47,510 nt of DNA. Source: an uncultured Eubacteriales bacterium. Lineage in GTDB: Bacteria; Bacillota; Clostridia; Christensenellales; Aristaeellaceae. The stretch is taken from positions 1-47,510 of the forward strand of contig OMZY01000028.1 of NCBI GenBank assembly GCA_900315675.1, in the 5' to 3' direction. Below, in pieces: positions 19,973 through 28,872 of the stretch (positions are counted from its first letter, which is position 1; each line of letters opens with the position of its first letter). A program made the translations under genes and the position numbers. Below the pieces are notes generated by a model that was given only the letters and a program-made list of their open reading frames with translations, made no database searches and had not been told where the DNA came from.

Positions 19973-22366
19973 ATGCGTTACGGATATTTTGACGATGCCG
20001 CGCGCGAATATGTAATCGATCGGGTGGATGTCCCTGTTTCCATGACCAATTACCTGGGCACGCAGCGGATGGGTACCGTGATTTCCCATAACGCCGGCGG
20101 CTACAGCTGGCTGGACAGCCCCCAGCATCACCGCATTACCCGGTTCCGCCCCAACGGTGTTCCGATGGACTGGCCGGGACACTATGTTTACCTGCGGGAT
20201 GATGAAACCGGCAAATACTGGTCCCTGAGCTGGCAGCCGACAGGACTTCCTTTAAATGAAGCACGGTATGAAGCCCGCCACGGAATGAGCTATTCCCGTT
20301 TCCTGTGCGACTGCCAGGAGATCAGCGCGGAGCAGATCCTGTTTATTCCCCGGGAAGACGGCGGAGAGGATCCGGTGGAAATCTTTGACGTACGGGTCCG
20401 GAACTGCTCCGACCGGGAAAGAAACATCAGTGTCTTCGGCTATGTGGAGTTTTCCTTCCATGAAATCGACATGGACAACCAGAACTTCCAGATGAGCCTG
20501 TACGCCGCCGGCTCCCACTATGAGAATGACGCGGCCATCTGCGAACTGCATTATGAGCCGAATGCCTGGCAGTTCTTCGCCGGTAATTTCCGCCCCGACA
20601 GCTTTGACGGCGTGCGGGAATCCTTCATCGGCAACTATCACACGGAACGGGATCCCCAAGGTGTGGCCGCCGGCTGCCTGAGCGGATCCACCGAGCTGGG
20701 CGGCAACCCCTGCGGCGCGCTGCAGCGGAAGCTGATCCTGAAGCCGGGCGAGGAAGCCCGGGTGCTGTTCTACCTGGGCACCGGCCGGGGAGACGCCGCG
20801 GAGCGGGCCCGGCAGCGCTATGACGAAGCCGGCACGGACCGGGCCTTTGCCGAACTGCGCAGGTTCTGGGATGACAAGCTGGGCAGGCTGCAGGTGAAGA
20901 CGCCCCACGAGAACATGAACCGCTCCCTGAACATCTGGAATTTCTACCAGAGCGAAGTCAACGTCCTGTTCTCCCGGTTCTCCTCCTTCATCGAGGTGGG
21001 CGGACGGACCGGACTGGGCTACCGGGATACGGCGCAGGACGCTATGTGCATTCCCCACGGCGAACCGGATATGTGCATGAAGAGGATCTGCCAGCTGCTG
21101 CACGGACAGATGCGCCAGGGCTACGGCCTGCACCTGTTCGACCCGGCGGTGCTGGAGAAGGCCGATGACAACGGCTTCAAGTCTCCCACCATCATTCCCG
21201 AAGCAGACAAGAAAGGCATGCTCCACGGCCTGAAGGACGCCTGCGCGGACGACGCCCTGTGGCTGATCCCCGCCATTGTGGAAAATGTACGGGAGAGCGG
21301 AGATCTTTCCTTCTTTGATCAAGTGATTCCTTACGCGGATGAGGGCAGCGGGACTGTGTGGGAGCACATGAAAGCCGCGCTGGACTTCTCCTATGAACAG
21401 GTGGGAAGCCACGGCGTGACCAAGGGCCTGCGCGCGGACTGGAACGACTGCCTGAACCTGGGCGGCGGGGAGAGCGCCATGGTGGCCTTCCTGGTAGTCT
21501 GGGCGACGAACCACTTCCTGGACGCGGCACGGGCACTGGGCCGGCAGGAGGATGCTGCGAAATATGAAGCGCTGAAGCAGGCTATGGAAGAAACCTGCCG
21601 GAAGGTGCTGTGGGACGGCAAATGGTTCCTGCGGGGCTTTACGGCAGCCGGCGCGCCCATCGGTTCCCAGGCCGCGGAGGAAGGCAAAGTTCATATGGAA
21701 AGCAACACCTGGGCGGTTATCAGCGGCGCCGCGAACCGGGAGCAGGCAATCAGCTGCATGAACGCGGTGGACGAATGGCTGTATACCCCCTGGGGACTGA
21801 TGCTGAACGCGCCCTCCTTTGTGACGCTGGACGACAGCATCGGCTTTGTGACCCGGGTTTATCCCGGCGTAAAGGAAAACGGCGCCATCTTCAGCCATCC
21901 GAACCCCTGGGCCTGGGTGGCGGAGTGCATGCTGGGCCGCGGCAGCCGGGCGATGAAGTTCTACGACGCGCTGCTGCCGGAAAACCAGAACGACAAAATG
22001 GAGATCCGGCAGGCGGAGCCCTACAGCTACTGCCAGTTCATCATGGGCCGGGATCATACCGCCCACGGGCGGGCACGGCATCCCTTCATGACCGGCTCCT
22101 CAGGATGGGCCTACTACGCGGCAACACGGTATATGCTGGGTATCCGGCCGGGCTTTGACGGCCTGACGGTGGATCCCTGCATTCCCGCGGAATGGGACGG
22201 TTTTGAGGCAGTCCGGAAATGGCGCGGCGCGGAATACCGGATCAGCGTGAAGAATCCGGACCATGTGGAAAAGGGCGTCAGGAAGATCGTCGCGGACGGA
22301 AAGGAAACCGACAGGATTCCGGCCTTTGCGGACGGCATTCACGAGATTGAAGTCATCCTGGGATGA
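19973..22366 (+). CDS. GH94 phosphorylase, N,N'-diacetylchitobiose phosphorylase-like
   Basis: 797 residues from ATG 19973 (MRYGYFDDAAREYVIDRVDV) behind TCAGGAGG. The overall sequence follows the Vibrio chitobiose phosphorylase as I remember it (about 800 residues): NYLGTQRMGTVISHNAGGYS, GHYVYLRDD, FIEVGGRTGLGYRDTAQDA, GFVTRVYPGVKENGAIFSHP. It would split (GlcNAc)2 with phosphate into GlcNAc-1-phosphate and GlcNAc. The general acid of ADWNDCLN is D492 by count. It clearly differs from the cellobiose phosphorylase at 13544, which has [17 protein letters not shown] in the corresponding stretch. The next gene, a phosphohexomutase, fits this reaction. Another GH94 specificity cannot be excluded. 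Confidence 0.85.
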   Translation: MRYGYFDDAAREYVIDRVDVPVSMTNYLGTQRMGTVISHNAGGYSWLDSPQHHRITRFRPNGVPMDWPGHYVYLRDDETGKYWSLSWQPTGLPLNEARYEARHGMSYSRFLCDCQEISAEQILFIPREDGGEDPVEIFDVRVRNCSDRERNISVFGYVEFSFHEIDMDNQNFQMSLYAAGSHYENDAAICELHYEPNAWQFFAGNFRPDSFDGVRESFIGNYHTERDPQGVAAGCLSGSTELGGNPCGALQRKLILKPGEEARVLFYLGTGRGDAAERARQRYDEAGTDRAFAELRRFWDDKLGRLQVKTPHENMNRSLNIWNFYQSEVNVLFSRFSSFIEVGGRTGLGYRDTAQDAMCIPHGEPDMCMKRICQLLHGQMRQGYGLHLFDPAVLEKADDNGFKSPTIIPEADKKGMLHGLKDACADDALWLIPAIVENVRESGDLSFFDQVIPYADEGSGTVWEHMKAALDFSYEQVGSHGVTKGLRADWNDCLNLGGGESAMVAFLVVWATNHFLDAARALGRQEDAAKYEALKQAMEETCRKVLWDGKWFLRGFTAAGAPIGSQAAEEGKVHMESNTWAVISGAANREQAISCMNAVDEWLYTPWGLMLNAPSFVTLDDSIGFVTRVYPGVKENGAIFSHPNPWAWVAECMLGRGSRAMKFYDALLPENQNDKMEIRQAEPYSYCQFIMGRDHTAHGRARHPFMTGSSGWAYYAATRYMLGIRPGFDGLTVDPCIPAEWDGFEAVRKWRGAEYRISVKNPDHVEKGVRKIVADGKETDRIPAFADGIHEIEVILG

Positions 22367-22387
22367 AACAATAAGGAGAAATGTGAT

Positions 22388-23809
22388 ATGATTAAATTCG
22401 GAACGGGCGGATGGCGCGCAATTATCGGCGACGGTTTTACCAAGGCGAATATCCGGCTGGTGGCCGCGGCCCTGGCCCGCAGGATGAAGCGGGAAGGCGT
22501 GGCGGAGGAAGGAATCTGCGCGGGCTATGACCGCCGGTTCCTGAGCAAGGAAGCGCTGATCTGGTTCTGCGAGGTGCTCGCGGGGGAAGGCATCTGCGTG
22601 TTTTTTGTGAACATGAGCTGCCCCACGCCCCAGATCATGTTTACCGTTAAGGAAAAGAAGCTGCCCTACGGCGCAATGGTGACGGCCAGCCATAACCCGG
22701 CGACCTGGAACGGTATCAAGCTGTTCACCTTTGGCGGGCGGGACGCCGCGCAGGATGTGACGGAAGCCATCCAGGAAGAGGCAAACAGCATCGCGGAAGA
22801 CGAAATCCGGGATATGGATTTTGAGGAAGCGAAAGCAAAGGGCATGATCCGGATCATCGACCCGCGGGACGCGTATCTGGATTCCATCCTGAAGCAGGTG
22901 AATACGGACGCCATCCGGCAGCGCAGGCTGCGGATTGTGCTGGACCCGATGTTCGGCGTGAGCCTGACAGGCCTGCAGACGATCCTGTACACCTGTCGCT
23001 GTGATATCGACGTGATCAACGACCGTCACGACGCCTTCTTCGGACGGCACCTGCCGGCGCCGAACCCGGATACGCTGGTGGACCTGCAGTATGCCGTGAA
23101 GGAGCACCAGGCGGACGTGGGCATCGCCACGGACGGCGACGCGGACCGGCTGGGCATTATTGACGAAAACGGCCGGTATGTGACCGCAAATGAGATTCTG
23201 GCGCTGCTGTACTACTATCTGCTGGAATACAAGGGATGGAAAGGCGCGGCGGTGCGGAACATTGCCACGACCCATCTGCTGGACCGGATCGCGGAGGCGC
23301 ACGGGGAAAAGTGCGTGGAAGTGCCGGTTGGCTTCAAACATATCTCCGCCGGCATGGAGCAGTATGACGCCCTGATCGGCGGCGAATCCTCAGGCGGCCT
23401 GACGGTGCGGGGACATATCTCCGGCAAGGACGGCCTGTACGCGGCCAGCCTGCTGGTGGAAATGCTGAGCGTCAGCGGCAAAAAACTGAGCGAGCTGGTG
23501 CAGAACCTGTATAATACCTACGGAGAACTGCACTCCGCCGAGTATGACTGGGCGCTGACCGCGGAGAGCCGCGAAGAGATCGCCCGGAAGATTATGGAAG
23601 AAAAACAGCTGCCCGCGTTTGACCGGAAAGTGGAGAAGGTCAGCTATATGGACGGCTGCAAGGTATACCTGGACGGCGGCTGGGTCATCGTCCGCTTCTC
23701 CGGTACGGAACCGCGGGTGCGGATTTTCGCCGAGGCGGAGACAGAGGAAAAGGCAAAGCAGACCGTGAAACTGATGGCGGATTTCGCCGGACTGCCCTGG
23801 CAGGAATAA
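22388..23809 (+). CDS. Alpha-D-phosphohexomutase (likely GlcNAc-1-P/glucose-1-P mutase)
   Basis: 473 residues. The four mutase regions are intact: the phosphoserine loop TASHNPATWNG (S101), the metal loop TDGDADRLG, the sugar-binding GGESSGG and the phosphate-binding RFSGTEPRVR. It lies 21 bases after the chitobiose phosphorylase with AAGGAG as RBS, so it is co-transcribed. From the neighbour, the likely task is converting the sugar-1-phosphate product to the 6-phosphate. The same phosphorylase-mutase pairing occurs in the Vibrio chitin catabolic cluster. Family membership is certain; the preferred sugar is inferred. Confidence 0.88.
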   Translation: MIKFGTGGWRAIIGDGFTKANIRLVAAALARRMKREGVAEEGICAGYDRRFLSKEALIWFCEVLAGEGICVFFVNMSCPTPQIMFTVKEKKLPYGAMVTASHNPATWNGIKLFTFGGRDAAQDVTEAIQEEANSIAEDEIRDMDFEEAKAKGMIRIIDPRDAYLDSILKQVNTDAIRQRRLRIVLDPMFGVSLTGLQTILYTCRCDIDVINDRHDAFFGRHLPAPNPDTLVDLQYAVKEHQADVGIATDGDADRLGIIDENGRYVTANEILALLYYYLLEYKGWKGAAVRNIATTHLLDRIAEAHGEKCVEVPVGFKHISAGMEQYDALIGGESSGGLTVRGHISGKDGLYAASLLVEMLSVSGKKLSELVQNLYNTYGELHSAEYDWALTAESREEIARKIMEEKQLPAFDRKVEKVSYMDGCKVYLDGGWVIVRFSGTEPRVRIFAEAETEEKAKQTVKLMADFAGLPWQE

Positions 23810-23842
23810 TTAAACGGCGGGAGCCAGAGGAAGGACAGAAAC

Positions 23843-25564
23843 ATGGAAAAGGAATCGGGCAGACAACCGAGAAGAGGCCTGTTCAGCGGCATACGGCAAT
23901 CGCTGCGCGCGCAGATAGGCCTGATTATGCTGCTCAGCTATCTGATTCCTGTGGTCCTTCTGGGTGTGTTTACAGGCAGTTTTCTGATGAAAAAACTGGA
24001 GAACCAGACCCGATCGGCTGTGACCTCCGGCGCGGAACAGGCATGGACGCTGACAAACCAGAATATTGAACGGACGCTGGAACTGGCCAGAGACGCCACG
24101 TATGACGGAGAACTGACGGACGCCTGGCAGAAATGGAACAGCGAAAGCATCGGGGACGCGGAATTCAGGCGGTTCTGCCAGATCTATCTGGAACGGAAAT
24201 ACAGCCGTGAACCGCTCCTGTCGTTTGTTGCCTGTTTTCCGGTGAAAGATCCGAAACTGAAGACGTACCTCCGGGGCGGAGCCCTGGAAGGATCAGGCGA
24301 GCTGCAGAAGCTTATCGAAACTGTGCAGATCATGGGAGAAGAACTGGATACCCGCTGCCGCTTCTTCCGCTTTGAGAACAATATCTACCTGGTGAGGAAC
24401 CTGCTGAACCTGCGGATGGAACGCTTCGGCATGCTGATCCTGGGAATTAACGAGGAACGGCTGTTCCAGCCCCTGACGGAACTGGGAAGGGAATGGGACG
24501 CGGAAGTGGCGATCCGCCTGGACGACTGCGGGGATCCGGAAATTGACTGGAAAAGCGCGGGAACAGGCCTGACGGATGACAGAAAGGAAAAACTGTATTA
24601 CACCCGGCTTTCCGGGGGTGAGGAAAACGGACTGGACCTGCGGCTGACCATGGACCGGCGGAAGCAGTACAACGAAGTTTATTCCTTCCGGATGCTGCTG
24701 CTGGTGATGGCCCTGCTGCTGGTTCCCATCATGATCATGATCGGCATCTACCTGAGCCGGCGCATTGTGAAGCCGCTGACGCTGCTGTCAGCGGCCAGCC
24801 GCCGGATTGAAGAGGGAAAACTCGGCGCAACAGTTCCCCTGAACGGGGAGGATGAGCTGGGCCGCCTGGGCAGGTCCTTCTCCCAGATGTCCCTGCGGCT
24901 GAAAGAACTGATAGACAAAACCTACAAGGAAGAAATCGAACTGAAGAACGCACAGATCCTGGCCCTGCAGAGCCGGATCAATCCGCACTTCATCAATAAC
25001 GCCCTGGAGGATATCAACTGGCAGGCGAGGATTGAGGGATCGGAAAGCATCTCCTCCATGGTAACCTCCCTGTCCGTGCTGCTGAACGCCACGATGGCGC
25101 GGCAGGACCGGCGTCTGGTGACCCTGCGGGAAGAAATGGAAGTGGCGGAGGCCTATATCTATTTCATCCAGCAGCGTTTCGGAACAGATCTGACCGTGAA
25201 CCGGGAGATCGATGAGAAAGCCATGGACGGCATCCTGCCGCTGCTGACGATCCAGCCGCTGCTGGAGAACGCCGTGGAGCATGGCATCGCCCCGGCGGGC
25301 GGCGGTATCATCACGATCCGGTGCTCGCTGAACGACGCATGCATGCATGTTGAAATTGTCAATACGGGCCGGGAAACAGGCAAAGAGGACCGGGAACGGA
25401 TTGAGGCAGCCCTGAAAGGCAATCCCACCGGAAAACACCTGGGCCTGGCCAACATTGTGAACAGGCTGCGCCTGATATACGGAGAATCGGTCACGATCCG
25501 CGTTGACACGGATACGCCCGGGCAGACAACAGTCAGCATCATTATTCCCCGGGAAATACACTGA
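23843..25564 (+). CDS. Sensor histidine kinase, YesM/LytS type
   Basis: 573 residues. Membrane helices at about 23-45 and 281-305 bracket an extracellular sensor region. A HAMP domain follows (SRRIVKPLTLLSAASRRIEE). The His_kinase block has the phospho-acceptor His in QSRINPHFINNALEDINW (near residue 380). The ATPase domain has LLTIQPLLENAVEHGIAP and ends in GLGLANIVNRL-like sequence (HLGLANIVNRL). The partner regulator is two genes downstream. It probably senses an extracellular sugar, perhaps via the binding protein encoded next. Confidence 0.92.
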   Translation: MEKESGRQPRRGLFSGIRQSLRAQIGLIMLLSYLIPVVLLGVFTGSFLMKKLENQTRSAVTSGAEQAWTLTNQNIERTLELARDATYDGELTDAWQKWNSESIGDAEFRRFCQIYLERKYSREPLLSFVACFPVKDPKLKTYLRGGALEGSGELQKLIETVQIMGEELDTRCRFFRFENNIYLVRNLLNLRMERFGMLILGINEERLFQPLTELGREWDAEVAIRLDDCGDPEIDWKSAGTGLTDDRKEKLYYTRLSGGEENGLDLRLTMDRRKQYNEVYSFRMLLLVMALLLVPIMIMIGIYLSRRIVKPLTLLSAASRRIEEGKLGATVPLNGEDELGRLGRSFSQMSLRLKELIDKTYKEEIELKNAQILALQSRINPHFINNALEDINWQARIEGSESISSMVTSLSVLLNATMARQDRRLVTLREEMEVAEAYIYFIQQRFGTDLTVNREIDEKAMDGILPLLTIQPLLENAVEHGIAPAGGGIITIRCSLNDACMHVEIVNTGRETGKEDRERIEAALKGNPTGKHLGLANIVNRLRLIYGESVTIRVDTDTPGQTTVSIIIPREIH

Positions 25565-25579
25565 AGGAGGCGGAAGCAT

Positions 25580-26788
25580 ATGCGGATCAGAAAGTGGCTT
25601 GCGGTCACAGCGGCGCTGCTGCTGACAGTCCTTGCCGGAACCGGTACGGCGGATGGCGGTGTTACGCTGCGGACAATCAGCTGTTTCGCGGGCCTGGACG
25701 GGTCGGCAGGGGAGTATGTGGCAATCCTTCAGCAGTATGAATCCAGGACAGGAAACACCGTCCTGGACAGTTCCGCCACCAGCGATGAAGCCTGGAAAAC
25801 CGCAATCCTGAAAGATTTTGCGGCGGGGAACGAACCGGATATCCTGTTCTTTTTTGCGGCAGGAGCGGATTCGGCCCCGATCCTGTCCCGGGTGGTTTCC
25901 CTGGAGGAAATCAACCAGGCTTACCCGGAAATGAACCTGAAAGAAACCGAAGCACTGCGTGAAACGGACGGCAAGGTGTATGCCGTGCCGGTCAGAGGAT
26001 ACTGGGAAGGTCTGTATGTACATACAGACCTGTTTGAGCAATATGACGCGCCGCTGCCGAAGGACTGGGCGTCACTGCTGGAAGCAGTCCGGATCTTCCG
26101 GAAGAACGGCATTATACCGATTGCCATATCCCTGTCAGACATTCCCCATTACCTGGCGGAGATGGCGGTGCTGGCCTGTGCTACCCGGGAGGAACAGCAG
26201 GCCAGGCCCAGAACCTATGAGGAGGTTCCGGCTTCCTGGTTTGACGCAATGACCGCTATCCGGGAGCTGGCAGAAGCAGGCGCGTTCGCCGAGAACGCGT
26301 GGAGCACCTATGAAACGGCCTCCACAGATCTGTTCCTGAGAAAACAGGCGGCCATGCAGATGGACGGAAGCTGGCTGGATTCCGCATTCCCGTCCGGCAT
26401 GATGAATACACTGGCCGTACTGCCCATGCCGCTGCGAAACGGGGAGGGCACTTCCGACTGCTATCTGGGCGGCGTTTCCATGGGCTTTTACCTGACCCGC
26501 CGGGCCTGGGAGTCCGGACACCGGGACGCGGCGGTGGCACTGCTGGCGGACCTGACCTCAGAAGAAAGCATCCGGGAACTGGGAAGCTCATCCCTTTCCG
26601 GGCGTCTGCTGGATTCCGCGGAGGATATGAAAGCGAACAGGCAGATGGTCAGCCCGCTGCAGGACGCTATGAACAGCAAAGCCCGGGAAGTATGGCTGCT
26701 GGAATGCATTCCCGCGGTGGCAGCGGGGAAAATGACGCCGGAAGAATGCTGGCGGCGGGTGATGGCGCTGAACCCCTTCGGAGAGTGA
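25580..26788 (+). CDS. Sugar-binding protein between kinase and regulator
   Basis: 402 residues with an N-terminal signal peptide (RKWLAVTAALLLTVLAGTGT) but no Cys in the lipobox position, so it may be secreted or membrane-tethered by the uncleaved peptide. The rest is a family 1 extracellular solute-binding fold (QQYESRTGNTVLDSS, NEPDILFFFAAGADS, VYAVPVRGYWEGLYVH). It sits between the kinase and the response regulator, with no permease next to it. A sensory role, presenting sugar to the kinase, is more likely than transport, though it could also serve the transporter upstream. Confidence 0.83.
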   Translation: MRIRKWLAVTAALLLTVLAGTGTADGGVTLRTISCFAGLDGSAGEYVAILQQYESRTGNTVLDSSATSDEAWKTAILKDFAAGNEPDILFFFAAGADSAPILSRVVSLEEINQAYPEMNLKETEALRETDGKVYAVPVRGYWEGLYVHTDLFEQYDAPLPKDWASLLEAVRIFRKNGIIPIAISLSDIPHYLAEMAVLACATREEQQARPRTYEEVPASWFDAMTAIRELAEAGAFAENAWSTYETASTDLFLRKQAAMQMDGSWLDSAFPSGMMNTLAVLPMPLRNGEGTSDCYLGGVSMGFYLTRRAWESGHRDAAVALLADLTSEESIRELGSSSLSGRLLDSAEDMKANRQMVSPLQDAMNSKAREVWLLECIPAVAAGKMTPEECWRRVMALNPFGE

Positions 26789-26797
26789 GGTGAAGGC

Positions 26798-27544
26798 ATG
26801 TACCGTGTAATTCTGGTGGATGACGAACGGCTGATTCTGCGCGGACTGTCCACGGTGATTCCGTGGGAAGAAATGAACTGCGAGATTGCCGGAACAGCCC
26901 ATGACGGCGTCAGCGGGCTGGAACTGATCCGGAAAGTGCGGCCGGACATTGTGCTGACAGATATCCGGATGCCGAATATGGACGGACTGACCATGCTGGC
27001 AGCCATCCGCAGCGAATTTCCGGAAATCCAGATGAGCGTGCTGACCGCTTACCGGGATTTTGAGTATGCCCGGAAAGCGATTACTCTGGGCGTATGCCGG
27101 TACCTGCTCAAGCCCAGTAACCTGGAAGAACTGAAGGAAGCCATCCGACAGATGGTGTCCCGGCTGGACGCCATGCCGCAGATCCGGGAGGAAACGGACG
27201 AGGAATCAGTAAAGGAGGCTGGCAACCACCTGGTGAAGGCGGCGCTGGCCTATATGAAGGATCACTGCACAGAACAGCATTTGTCCCTGGGCGAGGTGGC
27301 TGATCACGTCTATGTAAGCCAGTGGCACCTGTCCAAGCTGCTGAACCGGGAGACGGATCAGAGCTTTTTCGACCTGCTGGGCAGTATGCGGATTGCGAAA
27401 GCAAAAAAACTGCTGGCGGATCCCGCACTCCGGATTCATGAGATTGCAGAGATGGCGGGCTTTTCGGACGTGGCTCATTTCTCCCGGAGCTTCAAGAAAA
27501 TAACGGGCTGCACCCCCGGAGAATACAGGAATCAGCAGACGTAA
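26798..27544 (+). CDS. Response regulator, AraC-type (YesN family)
   Basis: 248 residues. The receiver domain has the acidic pocket VDDE and phospho-acceptor D55 (VLTDIRMPNMDG), with the conserved Lys in YLLKP. The C-terminal AraC helix-turn-helix pair covers about residues 150-246 (HVYVSQWHLSKLLNRETDQS, IAEMAGFSDVAHFSRSFKKI). It should activate local sugar genes upon phosphorylation by the YesM-type kinase. The direct targets are probably the divergent promoters at 19.7-19.9 kb and/or the one at 13.5 kb; no operator was identified. Confidence 0.92.
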   Translation: MYRVILVDDERLILRGLSTVIPWEEMNCEIAGTAHDGVSGLELIRKVRPDIVLTDIRMPNMDGLTMLAAIRSEFPEIQMSVLTAYRDFEYARKAITLGVCRYLLKPSNLEELKEAIRQMVSRLDAMPQIREETDEESVKEAGNHLVKAALAYMKDHCTEQHLSLGEVADHVYVSQWHLSKLLNRETDQSFFDLLGSMRIAKAKKLLADPALRIHEIAEMAGFSDVAHFSRSFKKITGCTPGEYRNQQT

Positions 27545-27753
27545 AACGTTTTTGTTAAAAATGGTCTTAAAATCTCAAAAAAAAATACAAAACAAAGAAG
27601 GAGATCCCCGAAACACGTCGAAATTATATAACAGAAACAAAATGAAAGGGTGTGATGCCGATGGCACACGATCTTTCACAGAAGGGGCTTCAGAAGTGAA
27701 ATCCTTTCTGTGAGAATCATGTATCACTAATTTGAAAGGAGCCCATCGGAACT
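27545..27753 (+). promoter_or_regulatory. Leader region upstream of hpf with a strong hairpin
   Basis: 209 bases without a long gene. A TATAAC (27627-27632) could be a -10, but no good -35 precedes it. A stem TCACAGAAGG/CCTTTCTGTGA (27676-27685 with 27703-27713, one bulge) lies 40 bases before hpf. A 14-codon open frame (MPMAHDLSQKGLQK) starts at 27658 and ends inside the hairpin loop. The arrangement could be a stress-responsive leader; this is inference. Confidence 0.4.
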
Positions 27754-28293
27754 ATGAAACTTACAATACAGGCACGTAACATGTCGGTCAGCCCGGCAAT
27801 CACTCAGAGGATCGAGAAAAAGACGGAAACCATGGGCAAGTATCTCTGGCCGGAGACAGAGCTGCAGGTAAAAATGAGAAAGGAGAAGAACGACCGGCGG
27901 GTGGTGGAAATCACCGTTCCCATGGGAAAGAACGTGATCCTGCGCAGCGAGTCCTCCGCGGACGACAACCTGTTCCTCGCCATTGACAAAGCGCTGGCGA
28001 AGATGGAACGGCAGATCCGGAAGCACCGGACGAAGCTGGGCAAAAACCTGAGAGAAGAAATCCCGGATGTGCCGGAGTTTATTGAAGAGGATTCAGGCGA
28101 AGAAGAAAAAGAGAGAAAGGTGGTTAAGCAGAAGACCTTCCCGGTACGCCCCATGAGCGTGGAAGACGCCGCAATCGAAATGGAACTGCTGGGACACAAT
28201 TTCTTCGCCTTTGTAAATATTGACACAGACAGGACCAATGTCCTCTACCTGAGAAAGGACGGAGACCTGGGCCTGCTGGAGCCGGAAGCCTAA
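27754..28293 (+). CDS. hpf: Ribosome hibernation-promoting factor, long form
   Basis: 179 residues. The N-terminal S30AE domain (MKLTIQARNMSVSPAITQRIEKK) binds in the 30S decoding region; the C-terminal domain (RPMSVEDAAIEMELLGHNFFAFVNIDTDR) makes the 100S ribosome dimer. The two-domain long form is the normal one in Gram-positives. RBS GAAAGGAG. It is alone between a leader and a terminator further downstream, as expected for a growth-phase controlled gene. Confidence 0.95.
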   Translation: MKLTIQARNMSVSPAITQRIEKKTETMGKYLWPETELQVKMRKEKNDRRVVEITVPMGKNVILRSESSADDNLFLAIDKALAKMERQIRKHRTKLGKNLREEIPDVPEFIEEDSGEEEKERKVVKQKTFPVRPMSVEDAAIEMELLGHNFFAFVNIDTDRTNVLYLRKDGDLGLLEPEA

Positions 28294-28454
28294 ACAGACG
28301 TTAAAGTCCGGACAGGACAATCAGGAAACGGCAAAACAAGCTCAAACAGCATGCGGAAATTCAGGAATGAAGCCATGCACATCAAAGCGCGATTAGCGTA
28401 CAGAGCGACAAGGCCGTAAAAAAGACCCTGAGATCCGGACGTACAATATACCCC

Positions 28455-28484
28455 GGGGCCGCGGGTGCGGCCCCATTTTTCTTT
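28455..28484 (+). terminator. Intrinsic terminator downstream of hpf
   Basis: Stem GGGGCCGC/GCGGCCCC (28455-28462 with 28467-28474), loop GGGT, then ATTTTTCTTT. The 160 bases between the hpf stop and this terminator hold no visible gene. Confidence 0.9.
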
Positions 28485-28491
28485 GCTTTTC

Positions 28492-28520
28492 TTGAATATC
28501 CCTGTCCGGTTTGCTATAAT
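28492..28520 (+). promoter_or_regulatory. Promoter of the zinc-ribbon protein gene
   Basis: -35 TTGAAT (28492-28497), 17-base spacer, -10 TATAAT (28515-28520). Confidence 0.75.
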
Positions 28521-28552
28521 TTCCCTGTGTGTTCGGGAAGGAGACGATCCGT

Positions 28553-28786
28553 ATGCGGTGCAGCTGTAAGCAGTGCGGAACCTATATGATCCAGGCGGAA
28601 AGCGACCATCTGGGCTGTATCTGCCCGGACTGCGGCTATCGCTGCAACGACTGCCTGGGAACCAATACGGTGGTCAGCCGGGAACGGCTGAAGGAGCTGG
28701 CTTTTGATCCCCGGTTTGATCCGGAAAACATTGCGGCGTCCTTTGAGGACCCGGAAGAAGCGGAATGGTTTGATGACAGGCCCTGA
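28553..28786 (+). CDS. Small zinc-ribbon protein
   Basis: 77 residues from ATG 28553, with GGGAAGGAGA upstream; GTG 28529 is next to the predicted transcript start and is rejected. Six or more Cys in CxC/CxxC arrangement within the first 40 residues (MRCSCKQCGTYM, CICPDCGYRCNDC) indicate a zinc ribbon or rubredoxin-like knuckle. The acidic C-terminus ends in EEAEWFDDRP. Function unknown; perhaps a regulatory or RNA-binding factor. Confidence 0.7.
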   Translation: MRCSCKQCGTYMIQAESDHLGCICPDCGYRCNDCLGTNTVVSRERLKELAFDPRFDPENIAASFEDPEEAEWFDDRP

Positions 28787-28792
28787 CCCAGC

Positions 28793-28821
28793 TTTACACG
28801 GTTTTGCGGCTATGCTATAAT
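28793..28821 (+). promoter_or_regulatory. Promoter of the DedA-clan/DUF368 gene pair
   Basis: -35 TTTACA (28793-28798), 17-base spacer, -10 TATAAT (28816-28821). Confidence 0.75.
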
Positions 28822-28872
28822 GCCGACGTTGCTTTTTTTACCGGGACATTGATGATGCCCGCCGGAGGATAT

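Noticed and set aside
20252-22081. 609-aa minus-strand frame opposite the second GH94 gene
   Set aside because: Same reason: shadow frame of a well-supported gene.
28804-28872. Longer N-terminus for the COG2426 protein
   Set aside because: The extension begins inside the -10 box of a near-consensus promoter, and ATG 28873 has the better RBS.
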